Part shown: one piece after another, positions 8,260-15,775 of the stretch
How positions within the stretch are numbered: the first letter of the stretch is position 1
Layout: every line of letters starts with the position of its first letter
NCBI GenBank assembly: GCA_001443525.1
Contig: LKPX01000020.1
Span: 1-52,056, forward strand
Length of the DNA: 52,056 bases
DNA from: Desulfobacteraceae bacterium RAAP-1
GTDB taxonomy: Bacteria > Desulfobacterota > Desulfobacteria > Desulfobacterales > Desulfatirhabdiaceae
Direction: 5' to 3'
Translations under genes and position numbers: made by a program
The notes under the pieces: generated by a model
Told to the model about the DNA's origin: nothing
Seen by the model: the letters and a program-made list of their open reading frames with translations, nothing else
The model's database searches: none

Positions 8260-9786
8260 ATGAGTGAATCCACTGCGTCAGGCCGCTTTTCCCTGTCCAA
8301 TGGCCAGTCTGCAAGTATCAGCCAGACGCCTGTCATGGGAATGGCGTCTTTTCAGGAAACGGTGCTTCATGAGGTCGAGGATGGCGCCAGGATTTCCGCC
8401 ATGTTCGGCCAGCCCGTTGATGGAGGCAACATACGATTGTGGGCGATTTTATCTCAGGACCGTCAATCTCTCCTGCTGCCGCTTTGTACAGAGACAGATG
8501 CGGATTATCCCGCCCTGACGCCTCATTGCACTCAGGCGCATGGTTTTGAACGGGAAATCTGGGAACAATGGCGCATTCGGCCCCAGGGACATCCCTGGCT
8601 TAAACCCGTCCGTTTTCATGCTCCCTATCGTTCCGAATCTGCGGGTACCTCAGACGCTGCTGCACCTGAAATCGGCGTCATGCCGTTTTTCAAGGTGGAA
8701 GGGGAAGAAGTGCATGAAGTTGCGGTCGGACCTGTGCATGCCGGTATTATCGAACCCGGACATTTTCGTTTTCAGTGCTATGGCGAAAATGTTCTGCATC
8801 TGGAAATTTCTCTGGGTTACCAGCATCGCGGCATCGAACGGCATTTGACGTCAGGCCCTGACCCACGAACACTGCATTATATGGAAACTCTGGCCGGCGA
8901 TACGACGATCGGTCATACGACTGCTTACTGCCAGATACTCGAAGCGCTTTCAGGAACCGGCATATCCGTGCGCGCTCAGGTGCTGCGCGGCATCGCCCTG
9001 GAGCTGGAGCGCATCGCCAACCACACCGGAGATATCGGGGCGCTGGCCGGCGATGTGGGGTTTTTACCGACACTTTCCTACTGTGGCCGAATTCGGGGGG
9101 ATGTTCTCAACATGACCGCCGTGATCTGCGGCAACCGATTTGGCCGCGGACTGGTGCGTCCGGGCGGCGCAGGCCATGATCTCGACACCGCGCTCAGACA
9201 CGAACTTCAGCAGCGTTTGAACGCCGTCGAAAAAGATCTCTCTGTCGCCGTCAACCTTCTCTGGAAGACATCGTCGGTTATGGCGCGGTTTGAAGGCGCC
9301 GGCGCCATCCGCCGCGAAGACGCCGAAATGCTGGGTCTGGTCGGACCTGTAGCCCGCGCCTGCGGCCTCGAACGGGATGTGCGCAACGATATGCCACATG
9401 GCATATTTCAGTTCACGCAGATTCCGGTTTCCACATGCAGCAGCGGCGATGTCATGGCCAGAGCCCATGTCCGCTGGCTGGAAATTCAGCGTTCCATCAC
9501 CTTCATCCGGGAGCAGCTCGACAGTATGCCGGATGAAACCGTCACAACGCCGCTTTCTCCCCTGAAACCTGATCACATAGCGGTTTCTCTGGTGGAAGGC
9601 TGGCGGGGAGAAATCTGTCATATCGCACTGACCGACCGTCAGGGACGCTTTGCCGCCTACAAAATTGTAGATCCATCGTTTCACAACTGGTTCGCTCTGG
9701 CGTATGCGCTCAGAAACCAGCAAATTTCAGACTTCCCCTTGTGCAACAAAAGCTTCAATCTGTCCTATTGCGGACATGATCTGTAA
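8260..9786 (+). CDS. hyfG: HyfG/HycE-like (NuoC-NuoD fusion) subunit lacking the Ni-Fe ligands
   Basis: This 508-residue protein has a NuoC-like N-terminal part (to about 140) fused to a NuoD/hydrogenase large-subunit-like part. True group 4 hydrogenases carry two CxxC pairs that bind the NiFe centre. The first pair is replaced here by Ala212 and Thr215 (LAGDTTIGH aligns with ICGICSFVH). At the C-terminus the second pair is replaced by Ser502 and Gly505 (NLSYCGHD aligns with DPCYSCTE). No maturation-protease tail follows. The subunit therefore cannot hold a normal NiFe site and resembles NuoD or the energy-converting-hydrogenase-related (Ehr) proteins. Its substrate is unknown. A TTGAGGAGC ribosome site precedes the ATG. 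Confidence 0.85.
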   Translation: MSESTASGRFSLSNGQSASISQTPVMGMASFQETVLHEVEDGARISAMFGQPVDGGNIRLWAILSQDRQSLLLPLCTETDADYPALTPHCTQAHGFEREIWEQWRIRPQGHPWLKPVRFHAPYRSESAGTSDAAAPEIGVMPFFKVEGEEVHEVAVGPVHAGIIEPGHFRFQCYGENVLHLEISLGYQHRGIERHLTSGPDPRTLHYMETLAGDTTIGHTTAYCQILEALSGTGISVRAQVLRGIALELERIANHTGDIGALAGDVGFLPTLSYCGRIRGDVLNMTAVICGNRFGRGLVRPGGAGHDLDTALRHELQQRLNAVEKDLSVAVNLLWKTSSVMARFEGAGAIRREDAEMLGLVGPVARACGLERDVRNDMPHGIFQFTQIPVSTCSSGDVMARAHVRWLEIQRSITFIREQLDSMPDETVTTPLSPLKPDHIAVSLVEGWRGEICHIALTDRQGRFAAYKIVDPSFHNWFALAYALRNQQISDFPLCNKSFNLSYCGHDL

Positions 9787-9812
9787 CGGGGATACGCTTC
9801 GAGGATACGTCC

Positions 9813-10586
9813 ATGCTCAATACGCTTCTGGCCAGAATACAGCAAAAACACCGCACCATCGCGTTTCCGGACGGCCCGCCGCCGCCGCTGCCGGACCGAT
9901 TCGCAGGGCGTCCGGTCATTCATCCGGAACGCTGCCCGTCCGGCTGCCGCTGCTGCGCGGACGCCTGCCCGGTCGGCGCCATCCGGCAGACAGACCGTCT
10001 TCGGCTGGATTTAGGTCAATGTATTTTCTGCATGGAATGTGTGGCTGCATGCCCCCATCATCACATCACTTTTTCCCGGGATTACCGTCTGGCAGCCCGC
10101 AAACGTACAGACCTATACCTTGAAAACCCCGATGAATTTCGCTTTGCTGCGGCGCTCGATCATCACGCCAGGCGGCTGTTCGGACGATCTCTGAAACTCC
10201 GCCAGGTCTGCGCCGGCGGCTGCAACGCCTGTGAGGCCGATGTCAATGTCCTTGGCACGGTGGGCTGGGACTTAGGGCGCTTTGGCATTCAGTTTGTCGC
10301 CTCCCCCCGACATGCGGACGGCCTGCTGGTCACAGGCCCTGTTCCGGAAAACATGCGTCAGGCGCTTTTGAAAACCTATGAAGCCACGCCGTCTCCCAAG
10401 CTTGTCATCGCAGTTGGTGCATGCGCCATTTCCGGAGGCATATACAACGGCCACGAAGAAGTCCATAACGGCGTCTGTGATCTGCTGCCGGTAGATTTGC
10501 TGATTCCCGGCTGCCCTCCGCATCCGCTCACCATTCTGGATGGTCTGCTGCGGCTTATTGGACGTATCGACAAAAATAAAACTTGA
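9813..10586 (+). CDS. hyfI: HyfH-HyfI-like fusion: 2x[4Fe-4S] ferredoxin domain + NuoB-like small subunit
   Basis: This 257-residue electron-transfer subunit joins a two-cluster ferredoxin domain (cysteines 41, 45, 48, 52 and 70, 73, 76, 80) to a NuoB/HycG-type small subunit with the N2-type cluster motif (Cys137, Cys140, Cys204, Cys234). The two parts are separate proteins in E. coli hydrogenase-4 (HyfH and HyfI). All cluster cysteines are present, in contrast to the lost Ni site of the partner encoded upstream, so electrons can still reach the catalytic pocket of that partner. This is the last gene of the operon, and the -35 box of the next operon overlaps its stop codon. Confidence 0.87.
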   Translation: MLNTLLARIQQKHRTIAFPDGPPPPLPDRFAGRPVIHPERCPSGCRCCADACPVGAIRQTDRLRLDLGQCIFCMECVAACPHHHITFSRDYRLAARKRTDLYLENPDEFRFAAALDHHARRLFGRSLKLRQVCAGGCNACEADVNVLGTVGWDLGRFGIQFVASPRHADGLLVTGPVPENMRQALLKTYEATPSPKLVIAVGACAISGGIYNGHEEVHNGVCDLLPVDLLIPGCPPHPLTILDGLLRLIGRIDKNKT

Positions 10587-10611
10587 CATTGAAAATTCAT
10601 CAGTGATAGAA
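10583..10611 (+). promoter_or_regulatory. Putative sigma-70-type promoter of the aromatic operon
   Basis: A perfect -35 TTGACA at 10583-10588 is followed 16-17 bp later by a weak -10 (GATAGA/ATAGAA). It lies about 30 bp before the leader-peptide ATG and overlaps the end of the hyfI-like gene. The -35 is strong and the -10 is poor, so the position is tentative. Confidence 0.5.
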
Positions 10612-10641
10612 GTGCAGAAAATTTAAAAAGGGTATTTTTCA

Positions 10642-10719
10642 ATGAATAGAAACATGGCAGGCATATTTTATTATGGGTATTTTTATTACTTTAGCACCTG
10701 TCTGCCTGTGGTGTGCTGA
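10642..10719 (+). CDS. Phe/Tyr-rich attenuator leader peptide (25 aa)
   Basis: This short frame has its own ribosome site (AAAGGG, 9 nt before the ATG) and encodes 25 residues. Residues 8-17 read IFYYGYFYYF, that is five Tyr and three Phe codons in ten. Such composition is the hallmark of leader peptides of attenuated aromatic amino acid operons (as in pheA). The stop at 10717 lies about 24 nt before a strong intrinsic terminator. Shortage of charged tRNA-Phe or tRNA-Tyr would stall the ribosome on this run and allow read-through into the downstream operon. The peptide itself probably has no other function. Confidence 0.88.
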   Translation: MNRNMAGIFYYGYFYYFSTCLPVVC

Positions 10720-10756
10720 TACCCTGACATAACATCAAGCACAACGCCGTGGGCAG
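10702..10756 (+). promoter_or_regulatory. Possible antiterminator pairing of the Phe/Tyr attenuator
   Basis: The 3' end of the leader frame contains CTGCC (10702-10706) and TGTGC (10712-10716). These can pair with GGCAG (10752-10756) and GCACA (10739-10743), so the alternative stem occupies the 5' arm of terminator 1. A ribosome stalled on the Tyr/Phe codons would leave this segment free; a ribosome reaching the stop codon would cover it. I paired it by eye without energy calculation. Confidence 0.5.
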
Positions 10757-10778
10757 ACAAAGCCCACGGCGTTTTTGT
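10743..10778 (+). terminator. Attenuator terminator hairpin 1
   Basis: The 12-bp perfect stem AACGCCGTGGGC (10743-10754) pairs with GCCCACGGCGTT (10762-10773) across a 7-nt loop, followed by a T-run. It has the form of a strong Rho-independent terminator directly after the leader peptide and before the first structural gene. Confidence 0.9.
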
Positions 10779-10783
10779 CTCAT

Positions 10784-10826
10784 AAAGGCCGTGGAGAGTA
10801 AATCTTCACGGCCTTTTTATTTTTTA
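10784..10826 (+). terminator. Attenuator terminator hairpin 2
   Basis: AAAGGCCGTGGAGA (10784-10797) pairs with TCTTCACGGCCTTT (10803-10816), with one G-T pair and a 5-nt loop, followed by TTATTTTTT. It ends about 25 nt before the ribosome site of the first structural gene. Two tandem terminators in one leader is unusual; the second may tighten the block. Confidence 0.85.
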
Positions 10827-10850
10827 TCCTCTAACACGAAGGAGAACCAC

Positions 10851-11648
10851 ATGAGCTTACTGGGCAAACAGATTCGAATGGAGCGCATCATCAATCGAAA
10901 TACCGGAACGACCGTCATTGTTCCCATGGATCACGGCATGTCTATCGGGCCTGTTCCAGGTCTGATCAACGTTAAAGATGCGGTTCAGAAGGTTGCCGAG
11001 GGCGGGGCCAATGCCATTGTCGAGCACAAGGGGCTGGTCAAGTCCGGTCATCGGGGAAGCGGCAGGGATATCGGCCTGATCATTCATTTATCTGCATCCA
11101 CAAGTCTTTCGGTATATCCCAACGCCAAAACCCTGGTGTGTTCCGTCGAAGAAGCCCTGAAGCTGGGCGCAGACGCGGTATCCATTCATGTCAATCTGGG
11201 AAACGGCGGCGAAAAGGAGATGCTGCACGACTTTGGCAAGGTCAGCTATGAAGCCCGAATGTGGGGAATGCCGCTTTTGGCCATGATTTATCCCAGAGGC
11301 GAAAAAATCAAAAATGAATATGACGTCAGCGTGATCAGACATGCGGCGCGGGTCGGAGATGAAATGGGAGCGGATATCGTGAAGGTCTCCTATACCGGAT
11401 CCACCGAATCTTTTCGGGAGGTCGTTCAGGGATGTTCCGTGCCGGTGGTGATTGCAGGCGGCCCCAAAATGGATTCCGACATCGATATTCTGGAAATGGT
11501 CAAGGGCGCCATGGACGCCGGCGGCGCAGGCGCTTCCATCGGCAGAAATGTATTTCAGCACCAGAATCCCACGGCAATGGTCATGGCCATATCGGCCATC
11601 GTTCACAGCGGCGCGGACGTGGATGCCGCCCTGTCTTTCCTGAAATAA
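10851..11648 (+). CDS. aroA': 2-amino-3,7-dideoxy-D-threo-hept-6-ulosonate (ADH) synthase, archaeal-type
   Basis: This 265-residue class I aldolase-like enzyme catalyses the first step of the alternative (archaeal) route to dehydroquinate, using aspartate semialdehyde and a ketose phosphate instead of PEP and erythrose 4-phosphate. Relative to the Methanocaldococcus enzyme MJ0400, the catalytic residues fit at a constant offset of six: Asp27 (VPMDHG), Tyr147 (MIYPRG) and the Schiff-base Lys178 (IVKVSY). The start is the ATG with AAGGAG upstream; a longer reading would begin inside the terminators. It is the first gene of a five-gene operon and lies downstream of the Phe/Tyr attenuator. Confidence 0.92.
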   Translation: MSLLGKQIRMERIINRNTGTTVIVPMDHGMSIGPVPGLINVKDAVQKVAEGGANAIVEHKGLVKSGHRGSGRDIGLIIHLSASTSLSVYPNAKTLVCSVEEALKLGADAVSIHVNLGNGGEKEMLHDFGKVSYEARMWGMPLLAMIYPRGEKIKNEYDVSVIRHAARVGDEMGADIVKVSYTGSTESFREVVQGCSVPVVIAGGPKMDSDIDILEMVKGAMDAGGAGASIGRNVFQHQNPTAMVMAISAIVHSGADVDAALSFLK

Positions 11649-11688
11649 TGGACTTATGCACACAGGCGATGCACGGAAAGGTACGATC

Positions 11689-12684
11689 ATGACACGAACG
11701 ATCTGGGTTAAAATTGATTCCTGGAACAAAGATCTGGTCACAACGGCTATCGAGGGCGGCGCGGACGGCATTATGGCGCCGCCGGGATTTTCCGACAAAA
11801 TCAAGGAACTGGGAATCATTCAGGTTATTGCCGCCGATGGCGACATCAAACCCGACAGCGATGTGGTTTCCTGTCAAATGACCTGCAAGGAAGACGAAGA
11901 CCATATTCTGGCAACCTGCAAGCACAAAAAGGTGATTCTGGAATGTCAGGACTGGAGCATTATTCCGCTTGAAAACCTCATTGCGCGCGGGGCGGATGTG
12001 ATCGCACAGGTCAACAGCCTGGAAGATGCGCAGACCGCTTTCGGCATTCTGGAAAAAGGCGTTCAGCAGATATTGCTGCACGCCGATGACCCGGCATCTC
12101 TGAAACTGGCGCTCGGCAGGCTGCGGCTTCAGGAAACACAGACATTTCTGGAACCCGCCGAAATTCAAAGCATTCAGCCGGTCGGCATGGGTGACCGGGT
12201 CTGTGTGGATACCTGCACGCTCATGACCGCCGGCCAGGGCATGCTCGTCGGAAACAGCAGCAGCGGCCTGTTTCTGGTGCACGCCGAAAGCATTACCAAC
12301 CCCTATGTCGCGGCCAGGCCGTTTCGGGTCAACGCCGGCCCGGTGCACGCCTATACGCGGGTTCCCAGCGGCAAGACGCGGTATCTGTCGGAGCTGTCCG
12401 CCGGTGACGCCGTACAGATCGTGGATCATCAGGGGAATACGTCATCGGCGGTGGTGGGCAGACTCAAAATTGAAAAACGCCCGCTGATGCTGATCACGGC
12501 TGTCGCCGACGGCAAAGTGCTGACAACGCTCCTCCAGAACGCTGAAACCATCCGGTTGACACGGCCCGGCGGCGATCCCGTGTCGGTGGTGCAGCTATCC
12601 CCCGGCGATATGGTTCTGACGGCCACGGAAAAAGGCGGCAGGCATTTCGGGTACGCCATCGACGAAACCATCACCGAGAAATGA
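11689..12684 (+). CDS. aroB': 3-dehydroquinate synthase II (archaeal-type, MJ1249-like)
   Basis: This 331-residue enzyme carries out the NAD-dependent oxidative deamination and cyclisation of ADH to 3-dehydroquinate, the second step of the archaeal-type route. Recognised blocks include the N-terminal TRTIWVKIDSWNK, EGGADGIMAPPG, and a C-terminal beta-rich part with FRVNAGPVHAYTRVPSGKT and YLSELSAGD. The start chosen (ATG at 11689) has GGAAAGGT before it; an earlier in-frame ATG adds 11 residues not expected in the family. It follows the ADH synthase by 40 nt. The usual bacterial aroB and DAHP synthase are not seen in the window. Confidence 0.92.
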   Translation: MTRTIWVKIDSWNKDLVTTAIEGGADGIMAPPGFSDKIKELGIIQVIAADGDIKPDSDVVSCQMTCKEDEDHILATCKHKKVILECQDWSIIPLENLIARGADVIAQVNSLEDAQTAFGILEKGVQQILLHADDPASLKLALGRLRLQETQTFLEPAEIQSIQPVGMGDRVCVDTCTLMTAGQGMLVGNSSSGLFLVHAESITNPYVAARPFRVNAGPVHAYTRVPSGKTRYLSELSAGDAVQIVDHQGNTSSAVVGRLKIEKRPLMLITAVADGKVLTTLLQNAETIRLTRPGGDPVSVVQLSPGDMVLTATEKGGRHFGYAIDETITEK

Positions 12685-12700
12685 CAACCACAGGAGCGCC

Positions 12701-13015
12701 ATGAATCCCGAACCCTCCCCATACGCCACGAACGACATCGCGATGATTCACGCCCTTCGCGACGTCATTGACGGCATCGATGAAAAAATTCTGGAGCTGA
12801 TCTCTTCCCGGCTTGAAATTGTGCAGAAAATCGGCGAGATCAAAGCCAGATATGGATATCCGGTCGTTGACGGCACCAGAGAGGCCGCTTTACTGAACCG
12901 TCTGGACAGCATCAACCGCGGGCCGCTGACATCCGGCGGGCTGCATCATATTTTCACCGGAATCCTGGCGGCGTCCCGCGAAATTCAGATGACGCCGGAA
13001 CGGAGCTCCTCATGA
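12701..13015 (+). CDS. Chorismate mutase, AroQ class
   Basis: This 104-residue all-helical protein resembles monofunctional chorismate mutases, which convert chorismate to prephenate on the way to Phe and Tyr. The typical pattern is present: IDGIDEKILELISSRLEIVQ followed by KIGEIK and a later helix ending REIQMTPE. No prephenate dehydratase or dehydrogenase domain is fused. Its position in an operon under Phe/Tyr attenuation fits the product. Its stop overlaps the ATG of aroE (ATGA). Confidence 0.85.
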   Translation: MNPEPSPYATNDIAMIHALRDVIDGIDEKILELISSRLEIVQKIGEIKARYGYPVVDGTREAALLNRLDSINRGPLTSGGLHHIFTGILAASREIQMTPERSSS

Positions 13016-13851
13016 CGATCACAGCCACAACTCAGGTATTTGCAGTCATGGGAAACCCGGTGCGTCACAGCCTGAGTCCGGTGATGTTCAACCAGGCTTT
13101 TGCCGAGACCGGATACAACGCTGTATATGCAGCCTTTGAGGTTACCTCTGTCCAGGACGCTGTCAACGCCGTTCGTTCGCTGGGTATCCGGGGTGTCAGC
13201 ATTACCATTCCGCACAAGGTGACAGTGCTGGAATTTCTGGACGAAGTCGATCCACTGGCCGCAGAAATCGGAGCCGTCAATACCATTATTAACCGCAACG
13301 GTCGGCTCATTGGATTTAATTCCGACAGTCTGGGAGCTGTCAAGGCGATTGAGGAAGTCACCCGCCTTGACGGCAAGCGCATCGTTATCCTGGGTGCGGG
13401 CGGAGCTGCCCGCGCCATCGGATTCGGCGTTCAGGCCAAAGGCGCCGGCGTAACCATCGTCAACCGGAGCATTGCCAATGGCGAAACACTTGCCAAGGCG
13501 TTGAACGCCGATTTTACGCCGCTTCAGGACCTTCACCGCCTCGATGCGGATATTCTGATCAACACCACATCCGTCGGCATGACACCGGACAGCCTCCGCT
13601 CTCCGGTGGATGACACCGTGTTTCGATCCGGTATGCTGGTGATGGACATCGTATATGCGCCGCTCCACACCTGCTTTTTGCGGCAGGCCCGAAACACGGG
13701 CTGCATGACCATCAACGGCCTTTCCATGCTGGTGCATCAGGCGGCCTTTCAGTTCGAACTCTGGACGGGGCTTCCCGCCCCCACAGGCGTCATGCAACAA
13801 TCCCTGACAACCGGTCTGAATTTTGCCGAAGGAGAAGACAGCCCATCATGA
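13012..13851 (+). CDS. aroE: Shikimate dehydrogenase
   Basis: This 279-residue NADP-dependent enzyme reduces 3-dehydroshikimate to shikimate. Family motifs are visible: GNPVRHSLSPVMFNQAF at the N-terminus, the catalytic lysine in ITIPHKV and the paired aspartate in GFNSDSLG, the Rossmann loop GAGGAAR, and INTTSVGM. The length is normal. It overlaps the preceding and following genes by 4 nt each (ATGA), which indicates tight translational coupling. Confidence 0.93.
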   Translation: MTITATTQVFAVMGNPVRHSLSPVMFNQAFAETGYNAVYAAFEVTSVQDAVNAVRSLGIRGVSITIPHKVTVLEFLDEVDPLAAEIGAVNTIINRNGRLIGFNSDSLGAVKAIEEVTRLDGKRIVILGAGGAARAIGFGVQAKGAGVTIVNRSIANGETLAKALNADFTPLQDLHRLDADILINTTSVGMTPDSLRSPVDDTVFRSGMLVMDIVYAPLHTCFLRQARNTGCMTINGLSMLVHQAAFQFELWTGLPAPTGVMQQSLTTGLNFAEGEDSPS

Positions 13852-15113
13852 TTGAAATACCCACACGCCCTGTTTCCAATGCCACCGTCACGGTACCGGG
13901 CTCCAAGAGCTATACCCATCGGGCGTTGATCGTATCCGCGCTTTCGAACGGAATCTCTACCATCGTGAACGGTCTGGACAGTGAAGACACCCGGCTGACC
14001 CGCGACGCCCTGATACAGATGGGCGCTGTGATCCGCCCGGACGCGTCAGGCTGGAATGTCCAGGGAATGAACGGCCATTTAAAGCCTTGCGCCAGCGATA
14101 TTTTTCTCGGAAATTCAGGGACCTCCATGCGGCTTCTGGCCGGGATCTGTGTTCTGGGAGAAGGAAAATATACGCTGACCGGAACACCCCGGATGCAGGA
14201 ACGTCCCATTCAGGATCTGCTGGACGGTTTGCAGCAAATAGGCGTTCATACCCGTTCGCTGCATCGACCGGGATGCCCCCCGGTTGAAATCACTGCGGGT
14301 TCTGTCCACGGGGACCGAGTTTCACTCAACTGCGGCCTGAGCAGCCAGTATCTTTCCGCAGTGCTGCTGATGTCTCCCTGCACCGCCGAAGGCATGGAGA
14401 TTCTTGTCACTGAAGGGCCGGTGTCCAAACCCTATATTGACATGACCATCGATATCATGACGCAGGCCGGCGTTGCGGTGGACCGACGCGGCTACAACTG
14501 GTTCCGGGTTCCCGGAAATCAGCGCTACCAGGCAAGTCGCTTTGTGGTGGAACCCGATATTTCACAGGCAAGTTATTTCTGGGCGGCGGCAGCACTGACC
14601 GGCGCCACCATCACGGTTCAGGGCGTCACAAATACCTCCCGCCAGGGAGACATCCGGCTTCTGGACGTACTGGCGGATATGGGATGCAGCGTCCACACAA
14701 CCGCGGACGGCATTGCGGTTACCGGAGGCGATCTGAAGGCGGTGGAAGTGGATATGAGCGCCATGCCGGACATGGCGCCCACGCTGGCAGTGGTGGCCGC
14801 TTTTGCCCGCGGCAGAACACTCATCACCAACGTCGGACATTTAAAAGCCAAGGAAAGCGACCGCTTGGAAGCTGTAGTGACGGAACTGCATCACCTGGGA
14901 GTCGATGCCGGATGCAGCGACTCGGCCATGTGGATTATCGGCGGCAGTCCTCACGGCGGCCTGATTGATCCGCATAACGATCATCGTCTGGCCATGAGCT
15001 TCGCCATTGCCGGTCTTAAAACATCCGGCGTCCGGATTCAGGATGAAATCTGCGTGAATAAATCGTTTCCGGATTTCTGGAAAGTTTTTAAAGGTCTCTA
15101 TTCACAACCATGA
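13848..15113 (+). CDS. aroA: 3-phosphoshikimate 1-carboxyvinyltransferase (EPSP synthase)
   Basis: This 421-residue enzyme joins shikimate 3-phosphate and PEP. Signatures are VPGSKSYTHRALI at the N-terminus, FLGNSGTSMRLLAG in the middle, LKAKESDRL and DPHNDHRLAMSFAIAG near the C-terminus. It is the last gene of the operon. Dehydroquinate dehydratase, shikimate kinase and chorismate synthase, needed to complete the pathway, are not in the window. The interspersed repeat copy C follows about 30 bp after the stop and its first arms (15143-15174) can fold as a hairpin. Confidence 0.94.
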   Translation: MIEIPTRPVSNATVTVPGSKSYTHRALIVSALSNGISTIVNGLDSEDTRLTRDALIQMGAVIRPDASGWNVQGMNGHLKPCASDIFLGNSGTSMRLLAGICVLGEGKYTLTGTPRMQERPIQDLLDGLQQIGVHTRSLHRPGCPPVEITAGSVHGDRVSLNCGLSSQYLSAVLLMSPCTAEGMEILVTEGPVSKPYIDMTIDIMTQAGVAVDRRGYNWFRVPGNQRYQASRFVVEPDISQASYFWAAAALTGATITVQGVTNTSRQGDIRLLDVLADMGCSVHTTADGIAVTGGDLKAVEVDMSAMPDMAPTLAVVAAFARGRTLITNVGHLKAKESDRLEAVVTELHHLGVDAGCSDSAMWIIGGSPHGGLIDPHNDHRLAMSFAIAGLKTSGVRIQDEICVNKSFPDFWKVFKGLYSQP

Positions 15114-15141
15114 ATAATGTTTTATCCTGACAAACTGTAAT

Positions 15142-15284
15142 CTTTTTACGATGGTTGACGGCTTCGTAAAAAGTCCGCATGCTGCGTTGCGCTGCATCCT
15201 TCGCCATTGCATCGTACCATAAGTACCCTTCATTCCTAATGATTTTCGCGTCTTGCCTGCGAACATTTTACAAAGCCGTCTGAA
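15142..15284 (+). repeat. Interspersed inverted-repeat element, copy C
   Basis: This copy has the same orientation as copy A. CTTTTTACGA (15143-15152) and TCGTAAAAAG (15165-15174) form an immediate stem. The body keeps TCCGCATGCTGCGTTGCGCT and the inverted end GAACATTTTACAAAGCCGTC. It lies directly downstream of aroA and has no coding potential. Confidence 0.8.
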
Positions 15285-15308
15285 TATAGAACAATTGCAG
15301 TGCAACAA

Positions 15309-15323
15309 AATCATTAAATGATT
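15309..15323. promoter_or_regulatory. Perfect 15-bp palindrome upstream of the alcohol dehydrogenase genes
   Basis: AATCATT-A-AATGATT is a perfect 7-1-7 palindrome in an AT-rich gap 130 bp before the next gene. It has the form of a dimeric repressor or activator site. No regulator can be assigned. Confidence 0.3.
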
Positions 15324-15370
15324 CCAATTTAATTAAAAATAATTGCAAATAATATGAAAATTGTTAAGAT

Positions 15371-15436
15371 CATCGCCACAACGGCGAAGGGTGCAGCGCA
15401 AGCGCTGCCATGCGGACTTTTACAAAGTCGTCAAAA
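15371..15436 (-). repeat. Interspersed repeat, copy D (truncated)
   Basis: Only one end of the element is present, in reverse orientation: GAAGGGTGCAGCGC followed by GCCATGCGGACTTTTACAAA and GTCGTCAAAAG. It ends about 20 bp before the next gene and would contribute a few codons to it if an upstream ATG were used. Confidence 0.65.
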
Positions 15437-15454
15437 GAGGCCTGTGCAATTGAC

Positions 15455-15772
15455 ATGTTATCAAACGGAAAAAATATTATTGCCCGACTCGATTCAAGTT
15501 GGCGGGATATTCTTGCTGTAAACGAACTTACCTGCGAATTTATATATCGCATTCAAAAACTTGTTGTAAGACTCGATGCCATTGCCGATAAGATATTTAT
15601 TACAACACTCAAGGCGCATGAAATTCTTTTTGAATGTTTGAGAGTTACAGAACAGTTTAAATCCGAACTAAACAAATGTCATGATAACGCCCTGTTGCTG
15701 CTGACCTGCCTCGAAAGTCATATTAATGATCTGGTTAAAAAAACGCATGATTTCAGAATAAAGGCAGGTTGA
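15455..15772 (+). CDS. Small hypothetical protein upstream of Fe-alcohol dehydrogenase
   Basis: I do not recognise this 105-residue protein. It is predicted to be mostly helical and soluble, with a Lys/Asp-rich C-terminus. The ATG at 15455 is preferred over one at 15410 because the latter lies inside repeat copy D; AAAAGAGG is 14 nt upstream, so the start is uncertain. It ends 3 nt before the alcohol dehydrogenase and is probably co-transcribed with it. It could be an accessory protein of that enzyme, but nothing in the sequence proves it. Confidence 0.5.
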   Translation: MLSNGKNIIARLDSSWRDILAVNELTCEFIYRIQKLVVRLDAIADKIFITTLKAHEILFECLRVTEQFKSELNKCHDNALLLLTCLESHINDLVKKTHDFRIKAG

Positions 15773-15775
15773 TCC

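Noticed and set aside
10749-10850. N-terminal extension of the ADH synthase gene
   Set aside because: It would be encoded by the two terminator hairpins; the ATG at 10851 has a strong ribosome site and fits the MJ0400 residue register.
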